Source of the DNA: Chloroflexota bacterium | Lineage (GTDB): Bacteria; Chloroflexota; Anaerolineae; Aggregatilineales; Phototrophicaceae | DNA: 64,000 nt | Direction of reading: 5' to 3' | Assembly: GCA_011523515.1 (NCBI GenBank) | Contig: WTGO01000096.1 | Span: 1-64,000, forward strand | Shown: positions 18,778 to 27,840 of the stretch, piece by piece | How positions within the stretch are numbered: position 1 is the first letter of the stretch | How the letters are laid out: each line of letters opens with the position of its first letter | Notes under the pieces: model-generated | Database searches by the model: none | Seen by the model: the letters and a program-made list of their open reading frames with translations, nothing else | Told to the model about the DNA's origin: nothing | Position numbers and translations under genes: made by a program

Positions 18778-20084
18778 GCGAATTTGCCCTGCGCGGCGCC
18801 ATCTACAGCCCCATCGCCGACCCCTTTTTCGAGCCGACTGAAACCTGCGCCGTCTTTGAATCGGACGGACTCATCTGGATCCGCGCTGGCCGCATCCACG
18901 CGCTCGGCGATTACCGCGCCGTCAAAGACCTGCTGCCGGATGAGGTTGAGATCCGCCACTATCGCGACTCGATCCTGCTGCCTGGCTTCGTTGACGCGCA
19001 TATCCACTACCCGCAAGTCGAGATTATTGGTTCCTACGGCACGCAGCTGCTGGAGTGGCTGAACAAATACACCTTCCCGGCAGAAGCGAAATTCAACGAC
19101 CCGGCGCATGCGACGCGCATCGCCGAATTCTTCATCGCCGAGCTGCAGCGCAACGGCACGACCGCCGCGTCGGTATTTTGCACCTCCGCGCCCGGCTCGG
19201 TAGACGCCATCTTTGAGGCGGCGCAGCGCGATAATATGCTGCTGCTCGCCGGGGTGATGATGATGGACAGTCACGCGCCAGCCAACATTCTCGATACGGC
19301 GCAAGCGAGTTATAACGACTCCAAAGCGCTGATCGAGCGCTGGCACAAACGCGGGCGCTGCCTCTATACCGTGACGCCGCGCTTCGCCCTGACCAGCAGC
19401 CCGGAGCAGCTCGAGCTGGCCGGCGCCTTAATGCGCGAGCACGCTGACGTCCGCCTGCAATCGCATATCTCCGAAAACCGCGCCGAAGTGGCGCGCGCCG
19501 CTGAGCTTTATCCGGAGCGGGCGAATTATACGGACATCTACGATCATTACGGCCTGCTGGATCAGCGCGCGATCTACGGGCACGCCATTCACCTGTCGGA
19601 AAGCGAGCTGCGCCGCTTCCACGAGACCGGCGCCAATATGGCCCACTGCCCCACCTCCAACTTCTTCATCGGCAGCGGGCTCTTCGACATCGCCAAGACC
19701 CGGGACGCTGCCCGGCCGGTGACTGTCGGGCTGGGCACGGATGTCGGCGGCGGCACCAGCTTTTCCATGCTTCAAACGATGAGTGAAGCTTACAAGATGG
19801 CGCAGCTCCTCGGCATATCAGTGACGGCGGCGCAGTGTTATTACCTGGCCACGCTCGGCAGCGCCCAGGCGCTGGGCATCGACGACCGCGTTGGGAAATT
19901 GCAGCCGGGATACGCGGCCGATATCGCGGTCATGGATCCACGGGCGACGCCTCTATTGTCGTTGCGCGCTAATGTGGCCGAGTCCATCGACGAACTGCTA
20001 TTCGCGCTGATGATTTGCGTCGACGACCGCGCCATCCAAGCGACATACGTGGCCGGCGAGTTGGCGCATGTGCGGGATGGATGA
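18774..20084 (+). CDS. guaD: guanine deaminase
   Basis: A 436-residue amidohydrolase expected to convert guanine to xanthine and ammonia. Zinc-site motifs are in place: GFVDAHIHYPQ (His76, His78), the QSHISEN His, the GHAIHLS His and LGTDVGGG Asp. The stretch SYGTQLLEWLNKYTFPAE is characteristic of guanine deaminases within this superfamily. The start ATG overlaps the stop of the upstream Gfo/Idh/MocA gene by four bases. It ends 12 bases before a convergent gene. No other purine genes are adjacent. Confidence 0.9.
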   Translation: MSEFALRGAIYSPIADPFFEPTETCAVFESDGLIWIRAGRIHALGDYRAVKDLLPDEVEIRHYRDSILLPGFVDAHIHYPQVEIIGSYGTQLLEWLNKYTFPAEAKFNDPAHATRIAEFFIAELQRNGTTAASVFCTSAPGSVDAIFEAAQRDNMLLLAGVMMMDSHAPANILDTAQASYNDSKALIERWHKRGRCLYTVTPRFALTSSPEQLELAGALMREHADVRLQSHISENRAEVARAAELYPERANYTDIYDHYGLLDQRAIYGHAIHLSESELRRFHETGANMAHCPTSNFFIGSGLFDIAKTRDAARPVTVGLGTDVGGGTSFSMLQTMSEAYKMAQLLGISVTAAQCYYLATLGSAQALGIDDRVGKLQPGYAADIAVMDPRATPLLSLRANVAESIDELLFALMICVDDRAIQATYVAGELAHVRDG

Positions 20085-20096
20085 TAAGTCCGCGCC

Positions 20097-22055
20097 CTAA
20101 TGGACAGGCACTGTTGCCAACGCGATATATGTCCTGCCGTCCACTGGCAGCCGCGCCGCCGGGTCGCTGATGTCATAGAGCCCGGCGATCAAGGTATAGT
20201 CGCCTGCGGGCAGGCCCGGCGGAATCAATAACGCGTGCTTGTCGACGATGGGCTCGCCAAGCGGCCAGCTTGTCGTCATCGCCGAGCCGCCGGCCGGCTC
20301 GCTGTCGCGCTGCGCCACCAGTCTGCCATCCGTATCCAGCAATTGCAGGAAGACTTTGTAACGCCGACTCAGCGCAGCATTCGTGGACCAGATCAATTGC
20401 ACCGGCAGCGCAGCGCCGGCCTCAATTTCGCGCGCGCTGAGGGCGTAGCTATCCAGCGTGATGCTGTCGCCAAACAAAAGGCCGGCTCGCTGCTGAAGCA
20501 AATGACCTGCCTCGCACTTGTAGCGCACATAGCGCATATCGTCGACCCAACTGTCGCTAATTTCGAAAGCGTTCAGATTTAGCGTCGTTTCGACCACTCG
20601 CTCGGGGTCCTGCTCCTCGGCGCCATAAAAGATGACCTGCAGGCTATCGTGCGAAGCTATGAGGTCAAGGACTTGCGCCTTGGTCGCCGAATCACCATTA
20701 GAAGCGGGCAAGCCATAAACCGGCGCTTCGCCGCGGTAGTAATAAGCGAATACTTCGCCCAAGCCGGCTGCGCTCAACACGACGGCATCGTTTGCTCGTA
20801 ATTCGCTTTCGATCCGCGCGACCAAACCACGGACATCGTCGCGCTGGAAATCGGCGCCATGATAGAGCGCGCCCAGCCCGCTGGCTTGGGCCAGCAACAG
20901 CGCGCCCATAGCAACCGCGGCCGCCAACCTTGGTAGCGCGCGCATGAGTGACGGACGGTCGCGGATGTCGCGCGTCCAGAGCATCCAGACACCGCGCCCC
21001 AGCCACAACGCGAATGCCAACTGAGCCGGCAGTAGAAATCGCAGATAGCGCGTGGTCAGCTCGAGATAGAAGTAGATGGCGACTGAAACCAACAGCCAAG
21101 TCAGCGGCAGGAGTATGCCAAAGTTGCGGCGAGTAGCTCCGCCCGGCAGCAGACCGAATAGCAGCAAAAACACGAATACAAAGGCTAAACTGCCGGCACT
21201 GCGCGCGTAAGTGACGCCAACCGCAAGGACCCCCAGCAGCTGACGCAGCAACTCGTCGGCGGCGACCGCCTGCGAGAGGTTCGGCTGCGCCAGGAGCTGC
21301 CGCAGCGCCACCGGCAGCCAGGGCAGGAAAAGCAGCAGCGTCAGCGCGTTGGCCAAGGCGAGGCGCGCAAATACAGGCAAGAAGCGGCGGGGCAGGCGTT
21401 GTTCGCGCCGCGCTTCAATCAGCCGTTCGCCGAACCAAAGCGCTGCCAGCGCAACCTGCGCGGCGATGACCAGCGCGAAGGCCACGTGCGTGTAGATGCC
21501 CAGCGCATTGACCAGACCCAGCGCGACGACCGAAAGCCGGCGTCCACGCGAAGGCCGCGAGCCGCGCGGCAAGCCCGCTACAAGCCACATGCTGGCGCCC
21601 GCCACCGCCGTCAGCATGGCGTACATGCGCGCCTCTTGCGCATAGTAGATGCTGAAGCTGTTGAGCGCTACCAGGGCCGCCGCCGCCAGGCCTGCCAGCG
21701 GATGATATAGCCGCCGCCCCAGCGCATAAGCCCAGGCGACGCTCATAATGCTGAAGAGGGCGGAAAGCGCGCGCAGGGTTAGTTCAGAGGAGCCAGTCAG
21801 GCGCTGCCACCAGCCCAAGAGGGTGAAATACGCCGGCACATGCACATTGCGCTGCAGCAGCGGTATTAGCTCGGGCAGCGTGCGCAGCGAATGCGCGTAG
21901 GCCACGCCTTCGTCATACCACAGCGACTGCTCGCCCAGACGATGAAAACGCAGCGCGCTCGCCAGCAGCAGCACCGCCAGGATCAGCGCCAGCAGCGCCG
22001 GGCGCCGGGCAGCAGCTGTCAATGGCAATCGCGTGAGACTGCCAAGGGCGCTCAT
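20097..22055 (-). CDS. GT39-type polytopic membrane glycosyltransferase
   Basis: A 652-residue integral membrane protein of the ArnT/PMT-like superfamily, which moves sugars from polyprenyl-phosphate donors. After the first helix comes RLGEQSLWYDEG with the acidic catalytic pair in the first outer loop, then YYAQEARMYAM, both typical. About eleven or twelve hydrophobic helices run to residue 405. The C-terminal 240 residues are extracytoplasmic, ending in a beta-sandwich-like domain (LPVQLIWSTNAAL.., LPAGDYTLIAGLYD) resembling that of the protein at 1491. The start overlaps the stop of the upstream glycosidase gene by four bases, so the two form one operon. Confidence 0.87.
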   Translation of the reverse strand: MSALGSLTRLPLTAAARRPALLALILAVLLLASALRFHRLGEQSLWYDEGVAYAHSLRTLPELIPLLQRNVHVPAYFTLLGWWQRLTGSSELTLRALSALFSIMSVAWAYALGRRLYHPLAGLAAAALVALNSFSIYYAQEARMYAMLTAVAGASMWLVAGLPRGSRPSRGRRLSVVALGLVNALGIYTHVAFALVIAAQVALAALWFGERLIEARREQRLPRRFLPVFARLALANALTLLLFLPWLPVALRQLLAQPNLSQAVAADELLRQLLGVLAVGVTYARSAGSLAFVFVFLLLFGLLPGGATRRNFGILLPLTWLLVSVAIYFYLELTTRYLRFLLPAQLAFALWLGRGVWMLWTRDIRDRPSLMRALPRLAAAVAMGALLLAQASGLGALYHGADFQRDDVRGLVARIESELRANDAVVLSAAGLGEVFAYYYRGEAPVYGLPASNGDSATKAQVLDLIASHDSLQVIFYGAEEQDPERVVETTLNLNAFEISDSWVDDMRYVRYKCEAGHLLQQRAGLLFGDSITLDSYALSAREIEAGAALPVQLIWSTNAALSRRYKVFLQLLDTDGRLVAQRDSEPAGGSAMTTSWPLGEPIVDKHALLIPPGLPAGDYTLIAGLYDISDPAARLPVDGRTYIALATVPVH

Positions 22056-23773
22056 CGCGCGCGTTGCGTCAGCGCCAGCAGAGTCGCGCCGAGTATAAGG
22101 ACGGCTGCGGCCGTGGCCAGCGCCAGCCAGGCGAGCAGACGATTCGCGCTGCGATCGTAGACGATGATCTCGTCAACGACGATCGGGCCGGCGCCGAAGG
22201 TGATATTCCGGGTCTGCGCCAGGCCGCCCGACAGCGGGATGCGGGTGACGCGCCAGGCGGAGGCCTGGTCATCAGAGGCCCGCCAGCGAATATCAAGCGC
22301 CGTCCCCCGCGCCAGGAACGCCAGGCCGTCTTCAAACTCCACCGCCCGCCCGAAACGCGCGCTCGGGTCGACGATTTCATCTCCGGCGCTGGCAATCTGC
22401 CAGGTTTCGGCTTGATGCGTACCGCGATGCAGCGTGGGTTCCGCGCCTTGAATGTATTCGCGTATGCTGTGGTAGACCGGCAGCGGCGTGAAGGTCGGCT
22501 TGTCGGGCTGATAATCCGGCTCCGCCATGCGGAAATAGTAAAAGGCTTGATCGGCTTCAAAGGGGTCTTTACGCGTGAAAAACCAATACATCACATTGCC
22601 GACCCACCCCCATTCCTGCTGGACGCGGTCGTAGAGCATCGGCATATAACGCGCCGCCTGCTCCCGCGTCACGTTGCCGTAGTTGCCGTAAAGCGAGATT
22701 TGTTCCGGCGGCAAGTCGGCATCAAGCGTGGCGTTCCAGGCCGCTTCGCTCAGCCAAATCGGCTTATGCGCGTCGCCGTTGCGCACCATGATGTCGCGAT
22801 AATAAGTGTGGCGCGCAATATTGACGCTGGTCGCGCGCAACCGCCGATCCGTGGGTCCGCTGCGCAGACCATATCCCTGTGCCGAGAGCACATCAAAGCA
22901 CTCGCCGCCGCCATGATCGTAGAGAGCTTGCAAGAAGACCAGATCGCTCAGATCGCGGTGGCCGTCCAGGGCGATGGTGGGGGCGATGGCGCCGCTGATG
23001 ACCACGATGTTTGGGTCAATCGCCTTAAGCGCGGCGTAAGCGCGACACAGCATCTCGGCATAGCCGGCCGGGTCAATAGGATTATTGCCCCACTCCGGGT
23101 AGATGTTCGGCTCGTTCCAAATCTGATAGTGGCTGATGCGCCCGCGGTAGCGCGTCGCCACGTTTATGGCGTAGTTGACATAATCTTGCAAATCGTCGGG
23201 CGGCGCGTTGTCGCCCGCCTCCGGATTGGCGCGCGTCCAGGCGGGCGGATTGCTCAAGCGAACCATCAGCCGCAAGCCGCGGGCCTCGGTCATGTTGACG
23301 ATCCGGTCATATTTGACCCAGGTATCGGCGACATCCGGCGCGCCGTCGCCGTTGAGATCGCGGGAGTCGCTGAATTGGCCGCGCCCGTCCACTTCCAGGT
23401 CTTCCCAGGGGAACTCCTGGCGCAGCCATACGAAGCCGGCCTCGCGAATCATCCGCAGCATGGCGTCAATCTTCGGGCCCTCAACTTCTTGCTCGAGGAA
23501 TGTATTGATGCCGTAAGGAATATCCGCCCTGTGATCGATTGGCGCCAGCGGGTCGGTCTCGAGCGGCGCGCGAATCAGGTTGCCCGCCACTTCCATCAGG
23601 CCGCGCAGCTGGGCCGGCGCGCTTTCTTCGCCCGTCTGCGACCACAAGAATTGCCAGGCCAATCCGCGGCTGCGCAAATCAAGCGCCAGCAAGAGCAAAG
23701 CGAGGAGCAGAACTACGATTACAATGAGGCTGCGCCGCCACAACACGGCAACGCTTGCGCTTTGACTGCTCAT
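22052..23773 (-). CDS. membrane-anchored GH-A clan glycoside hydrolase (GH39/cellulase-like)
   Basis: A 573-residue protein with an N-terminal signal anchor (about 12-32), a TIM-barrel hydrolase domain and a C-terminal helix (about 545-567) ending in Arg residues. Candidate catalytic residues are the Glu of WNEPNIYPEW (acid/base) and the Glu of IWLSEAAW (nucleophile), the arrangement of clan GH-A. A beta domain follows the barrel. The start at 23773 is favoured because a TATAAT hexamer ends 8 bases upstream, which would put the transcript start on or next to the ATG; 23782 is the alternative. It is coupled to the glycosyltransferase gene, suggesting joint work on a surface glycan. Confidence 0.82.
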   Translation of the reverse strand: MSSQSASVAVLWRRSLIVIVVLLLALLLLALDLRSRGLAWQFLWSQTGEESAPAQLRGLMEVAGNLIRAPLETDPLAPIDHRADIPYGINTFLEQEVEGPKIDAMLRMIREAGFVWLRQEFPWEDLEVDGRGQFSDSRDLNGDGAPDVADTWVKYDRIVNMTEARGLRLMVRLSNPPAWTRANPEAGDNAPPDDLQDYVNYAINVATRYRGRISHYQIWNEPNIYPEWGNNPIDPAGYAEMLCRAYAALKAIDPNIVVISGAIAPTIALDGHRDLSDLVFLQALYDHGGGECFDVLSAQGYGLRSGPTDRRLRATSVNIARHTYYRDIMVRNGDAHKPIWLSEAAWNATLDADLPPEQISLYGNYGNVTREQAARYMPMLYDRVQQEWGWVGNVMYWFFTRKDPFEADQAFYYFRMAEPDYQPDKPTFTPLPVYHSIREYIQGAEPTLHRGTHQAETWQIASAGDEIVDPSARFGRAVEFEDGLAFLARGTALDIRWRASDDQASAWRVTRIPLSGGLAQTRNITFGAGPIVVDEIIVYDRSANRLLAWLALATAAAVLILGATLLALTQRAR

Positions 23774-23780
23774 GCGCCGC

Positions 23781-23807
23781 ATTATAGCCAAGCGCGCCCG
23801 AATGCAA
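23781..23807 (-). promoter_or_regulatory. promoter giving a probable leaderless transcript
   Basis: Minus strand TTGCAT, 15 bases, then a perfect TATAAT (23786 to 23781). A start site 7-8 bases downstream falls at the ATG 23773, so the glycosidase mRNA would lack a 5' leader. No Shine-Dalgarno sequence precedes that ATG. Confidence 0.55.
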
Positions 23808-23867
23808 TAGCGCAGTCGGCGCCAACGCAGCGCCCCCCGATCGGTCAGCCAATCCACGCGCCAAGAC

Positions 23868-24003
23868 GGGGAGTGGTGAATACTGACGATACGGATTCAG
23901 CCCGATCTTGTCTAGAAATCTCTGTGCCCTCTGTGTCTCTGTGGTGAATTACCCTGTGTGAAACTCGGCAAGCATCGTAACTCTTCGACATTCACCACTC
24001 CCC
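23868..24003. mobile_element. MITE-like element with 14-bp terminal inverted repeats and 5-bp target duplication
   Basis: The left end GGGGAGTGGTGAAT (23868-23881) and the right end ATTCACCACTCCCC (23990-24003) are perfect inverted repeats. Immediately outside lies AAGAC on both sides (23863-23867 and 24004-24008), a candidate target-site duplication. The 136-base body codes for nothing and contains the motif CTCTGTGTCTCTGTGGTGAA also found near 35.5 kb in reverse orientation. Confidence 0.75.
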
Positions 24004-24070
24004 AAGACGCAGCCATTTGAATTGCTGGTTGAGATGTGTTCAACTTAGGACAATGTTCACTGGCGGCTCG

Positions 24071-25540
24071 ATGATCCTGAGACTTTTCATTGTCGCGTTA
24101 CTGTTGCCCCTGGCGCTGGCCGATGCGCGGGCGCAAGGCCTGGTCGAGCAGGCGGACTGCATCTCACGCCCGGCCGGCCATTTGGCGCGCTGCGGCTACG
24201 TGACCCTGCCGCAGGATTATGACGACCCCGGCAACAGCAACGTGCAAATCTATTTCACGCTGATCCAAAGTCGGGGCGCTTCTCCCCAGCCTGACCCGCT
24301 GGTTTACCTGGTCGGCGGGCCCGGCAGCAGCGGCTCGCAGCTCTTGCAAACGTCGTTCAACAAGTACCTGCGGGCCTTCGCCAGCGATCGCGACATTATC
24401 GTCATCGACCAGCGCGGCACCGGGCTTTCCAATCCACCGCTCTACTGCCGCGAAGTGCTGTTTCGCCTGGATGAAATCCTGCAAAGTCATTATGCCGATT
24501 ATGCCGAGCTTGTGCTGGAAATCTTGACGGACTGTCATCAGCGACTCTCCGACAAAGGCGTGCGATTTGACACTTTTCACAGCGGCAACATCGCCCGCGA
24601 TATCGTCAACGTCATGCTCTCACTGGGCTACCAGCGCTGGAATCTGGTCGGCGTGTCCTACGGTTCGCGGCTGGCGCTGGCGATGATGCGGGATCATCCG
24701 CAGTATCTGCGCAGCGTCATCCTAGACTCCGTCTATCCGCCGCAAGCCGACATTTACCTGGACGCCTACTACAATGGCGAGCAGGCGCTGGCTGCTTTAT
24801 TCGCGGCCTGCGAAGTCTCGGCCGATTGCCGCGACCGGTATCCCGAATTGGAAACCGTCTTTTATCAGGTCTACCGGCAGCTGAATCAGAGTCCGCTGGT
24901 GGCGAGCTATCAGCCGCGCGGCTACCATGAACTGAGCATCGAGATCAGCGGTTACCGCATGTACGACTGGGTCTTCAGCTGGCTCTATGAAGTAGATTCC
25001 ATTCGGCTGATCCCGCAGCTAGTCTATGATTTGCAGCAAGGCCACACCCAGGACCCGCTGCGGATCGGCGTGATTTACGAGGCGGCTATGACATCGCTGA
25101 GCCTGGGCATGCACTATACCGTGCAATGTCAAGAAGAATACGGCTCGGCGCCAGACCGCGATTATGCCGGCATGTTGCAGGCGCACCCCCATCTGCGCGG
25201 CTTCCTGCGCTATCCGGTCGAGGGCGCGGCCACCTTGTCAAGGCTCTGCGATATGTGGCAGGCCAAAGCGCGGCCCGCATTGGCGAACGCGCCGGTGGAA
25301 AGCGATATCCCGGCGCTGCTGCTCTCCGGCGCCTTTGACCCCATTACACCGGCTGCATATGCCGAGCAAGCGCAGGAAACGCTCTCAGCGGCCTTTAGTT
25401 TTTTCCTCCCACACGTTGGCCACGGCGTTTTGCGGTCGGAACGCTGCGCCGTGCGCATGGCCAAGGCCTTCATTGCAGCGCCGCATACTGAGCCGGACAG
25501 CAGCTGCATCGCCGCTACTCGCGCGATTGACTTTGAGTGA
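24071..25540 (+). CDS. secreted alpha/beta hydrolase (TAP-like / prolyl aminopeptidase family)
   Basis: A 489-residue exported hydrolase with signal peptide MILRLFIVALLLPLALADARAQG. It shows the oxyanion segment YLVGGPGSSG, a DQRGTG strand, nucleophile elbow GVSYGSRLAL, acid in LLSGAFDPITP and His in HVGHGVL, which together with the C-terminal Cys-containing segment match tripeptidyl-aminopeptidase-like peptidases. Several Cys suggest disulfides outside the cell. An alternative ATG at 24053 would add six residues; no start has a perfect ribosome site. It begins 67 bases after the MITE-like element, which may have replaced its native upstream region. Confidence 0.85.
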   Translation: MILRLFIVALLLPLALADARAQGLVEQADCISRPAGHLARCGYVTLPQDYDDPGNSNVQIYFTLIQSRGASPQPDPLVYLVGGPGSSGSQLLQTSFNKYLRAFASDRDIIVIDQRGTGLSNPPLYCREVLFRLDEILQSHYADYAELVLEILTDCHQRLSDKGVRFDTFHSGNIARDIVNVMLSLGYQRWNLVGVSYGSRLALAMMRDHPQYLRSVILDSVYPPQADIYLDAYYNGEQALAALFAACEVSADCRDRYPELETVFYQVYRQLNQSPLVASYQPRGYHELSIEISGYRMYDWVFSWLYEVDSIRLIPQLVYDLQQGHTQDPLRIGVIYEAAMTSLSLGMHYTVQCQEEYGSAPDRDYAGMLQAHPHLRGFLRYPVEGAATLSRLCDMWQAKARPALANAPVESDIPALLLSGAFDPITPAAYAEQAQETLSAAFSFFLPHVGHGVLRSERCAVRMAKAFIAAPHTEPDSSCIAATRAIDFE

Positions 25541-25721
25541 GCGCCGGCTGACAAACCCTTTGTACCGCTCCAGCAACGATCTGCTTCCATTCAGCTAGCG
25601 TCTTTCCCGCTTTCGGTCCCCGCGCCTGCGTCGCGTCGGCTTCACGTTGGTCTACCGTCAGTTTTCTCGCCGAATAGTCATATATCATCCCTTTAGGTTC
25701 ATTTGTAGAGGAGGTAAAACG

Positions 25722-27770
25722 ATGCGACTATCAAATAACATCACCAAGAGTTGCCTCTTACTGATACTTTGCGGATTGCTGTCAGGCAGTTTGACATTTG
25801 GACAAGGCTTGCCAAGCGCGGAGGCAGTTGCAGATGTGGCGGCAGCGCCGGATCCTCTGCACCATGTAATCTTGCCGCGCCTCTACGCCGTCATCGGAGC
25901 GGATGTATCGCCCACGCTGGGCGACGCGACGCTGATAAACCGATTCAGGTTTATCGTGTCGCTGGCCATGGTTGACGCGGCTGCGCCTTACCATCCGACG
26001 GCGGTCGGCATGTATTCCCGCATCCCGCGCCGGCCCGAGGAAGAATGGACCGACGCCAACATCAACACGGCAATGCTTCACGGCGCCTACAATGCGCTCA
26101 TGGGCTTGCTGCCGGAGCGCCAAACAGTCTGGCGCGATATGATGCGCGGCATCGGCCTGGACCCGGATGACGCAAGCGAAAATCTGAATACGGCGGTCGG
26201 CATCGGCAATGTCGCCGGTAAATCCGCGCACGACGCCAGGCTCTATGATGGCGTCAACCAGACGGGCAACTACCAGGACACGACCGGGTATATACCGGTC
26301 AATTCGGCCTACGAGTTGCGCGATCCGTCCCGCTGGCAGCCGGGCTTGCGCCGACAGGGCCTGGGCGTGTATACGGTGCAGCACTTTGTTACGCCACAGC
26401 TGTCCAATATGGAACCGATGGCGCCCTTCGACCCGCGCGAACTGCGCGTCGATCCGCCCAGCGCCAGCCATCCGGATAACTGGGATGCCTACCAAGCGCA
26501 AGCCGACGCCGTGCTGCAGACCTCTGCGGAACTCAGCGATGAGATGAAACTGAAGGCCGAGCTATTTGACAACAAAATCGCTTCGCTCGGCTTGTCCTAT
26601 ATCCATCTTGCGGGAGAAATGGACTTGTCGCCGGCCGACATCGCGCGCGGCTATTTCCTCAAAGCCTCAGCCTGGATGGACGCCGCGGTCGTGACCTGGC
26701 AGGAGAAACTGCGCTTTGACGCCATTCGTCCTTTCAGCGCGATTGCCTATATCTACGGCGATCAGCCGGTGACGGCCTGGGGCGGACCGGGCGCCGGGAC
26801 ACAAGAAATACCGGCCAACGAATGGAGAGCGTATCTGCCCGAGCCCGACCACCCCGAATACCCCTCCGGCAGCACCTGCGGCTGTTATGCGCATGCCCGC
26901 GCGCTGCAACGCTTCAGCGGCACAGATGTACTGGATTGGAGCGTCAGTTACCCCGCCGGCTCCTCGCGGATCGAGCCCGGTCTGACGCCGGCCCGCGATA
27001 TGACCCTGACCTTCGACACCTGGTCGGACTTCGCCGATGCCTGCGGGAAGGCGCGGCATTGGAGCGGCGTTCACTTCGTCGCCGCCGTTGAGGCCAGCGC
27101 CAACTATTGCAGCATCTTCGGCGACAGAGCCTATGAGTACTATCAATCGCTGATGGACGGCAGCGCGGCGCCGCGGCAGCCGGCACAGGCGTTGTCGGCG
27201 GATCCCTGGCTCCAGGCAGCGCCACTGGCGCCGGCGCCAATCGTCGTGCCAGAAAACACCTATCCCAGTCCGCAGTCATGCAAGTACGCAGGCGACTCCG
27301 TCTCGGTCGCCGCGGTCAATAACGGCATTACCTGCGAAGGCGTGGACACGACTGGCTTGTCGGGGCTTTCAGGCTCCCTTGACGCCGTTGCCATCTCTGG
27401 CGAATTGGACTTTGGGGCTCAAGTCTGTTTCAGCCAGCCCGGTTCAATCGTCATGCTGGAAGACGACGGCATCGTCCCCCGCTTCCAGGAATTGCCCAGT
27501 TACTCGGCAGCCGAATCGACCTGCGCCTGGATCAATCAACCCGGCACGGTAATTCTGGTGGCCGCGCCGCCATTGACGGAATGCGTCGTGACTGCCGGGA
27601 CAGTTCTGAACTTCCGGCGTTCCCCAGAGGACGGGGATGTTATTGGACTCATCCAGAAAGGCGCGCAGCTTCCTGTCGTGGCGAAAACACCCTACTGGTA
27701 CAATGTCCGATACGGTGATCGAGAGGGCTGGATTAGCGGTGATTTCGTCCAGACGAACGGCTTCTGTTAA
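25722..27770 (+). CDS. secreted vanadium haloperoxidase/PAP2-like protein with C-terminal SH3 domain
   Basis: A 682-residue protein with a signal peptide (residues 1-28) behind a strong AGAGGAGG ribosome site. The helical core aligns with vanadium-dependent haloperoxidases: Lys329 and Arg336 in KLRFDAIRP, Ser382-Gly383 in YPSGSTC, and Arg445 and His451 in RHWSGVH. The residue equivalent to the acid-base His (PSGH in the family) is Ser384, so classic halide oxidation or phosphatase chemistry is doubtful. The last 60 residues form a bacterial SH3 domain (GTVLNFRRSPEDGDVIG, GWISGDFV) with Cys residues at both ends, preceded by a Cys-containing linker domain. The protein is probably cell-wall or surface associated. 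Confidence 0.82.
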   Translation: MRLSNNITKSCLLLILCGLLSGSLTFGQGLPSAEAVADVAAAPDPLHHVILPRLYAVIGADVSPTLGDATLINRFRFIVSLAMVDAAAPYHPTAVGMYSRIPRRPEEEWTDANINTAMLHGAYNALMGLLPERQTVWRDMMRGIGLDPDDASENLNTAVGIGNVAGKSAHDARLYDGVNQTGNYQDTTGYIPVNSAYELRDPSRWQPGLRRQGLGVYTVQHFVTPQLSNMEPMAPFDPRELRVDPPSASHPDNWDAYQAQADAVLQTSAELSDEMKLKAELFDNKIASLGLSYIHLAGEMDLSPADIARGYFLKASAWMDAAVVTWQEKLRFDAIRPFSAIAYIYGDQPVTAWGGPGAGTQEIPANEWRAYLPEPDHPEYPSGSTCGCYAHARALQRFSGTDVLDWSVSYPAGSSRIEPGLTPARDMTLTFDTWSDFADACGKARHWSGVHFVAAVEASANYCSIFGDRAYEYYQSLMDGSAAPRQPAQALSADPWLQAAPLAPAPIVVPENTYPSPQSCKYAGDSVSVAAVNNGITCEGVDTTGLSGLSGSLDAVAISGELDFGAQVCFSQPGSIVMLEDDGIVPRFQELPSYSAAESTCAWINQPGTVILVAAPPLTECVVTAGTVLNFRRSPEDGDVIGLIQKGAQLPVVAKTPYWYNVRYGDREGWISGDFVQTNGFC

Positions 27771-27840
27771 GGAGCAGTTCGTCTTTTGGAGCCGCGGCCA
27801 GGCTGGTTGCGGTCGGTCGCGGCTCGTCCCGGAGGGCAAG

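Noticed and set aside
22064..23947. Long plus-strand open frame over the glycosidase gene
   Set aside because: The minus-strand frame has signal anchor, catalytic motifs and coupling to the next gene; the plus-strand frame has none of these.
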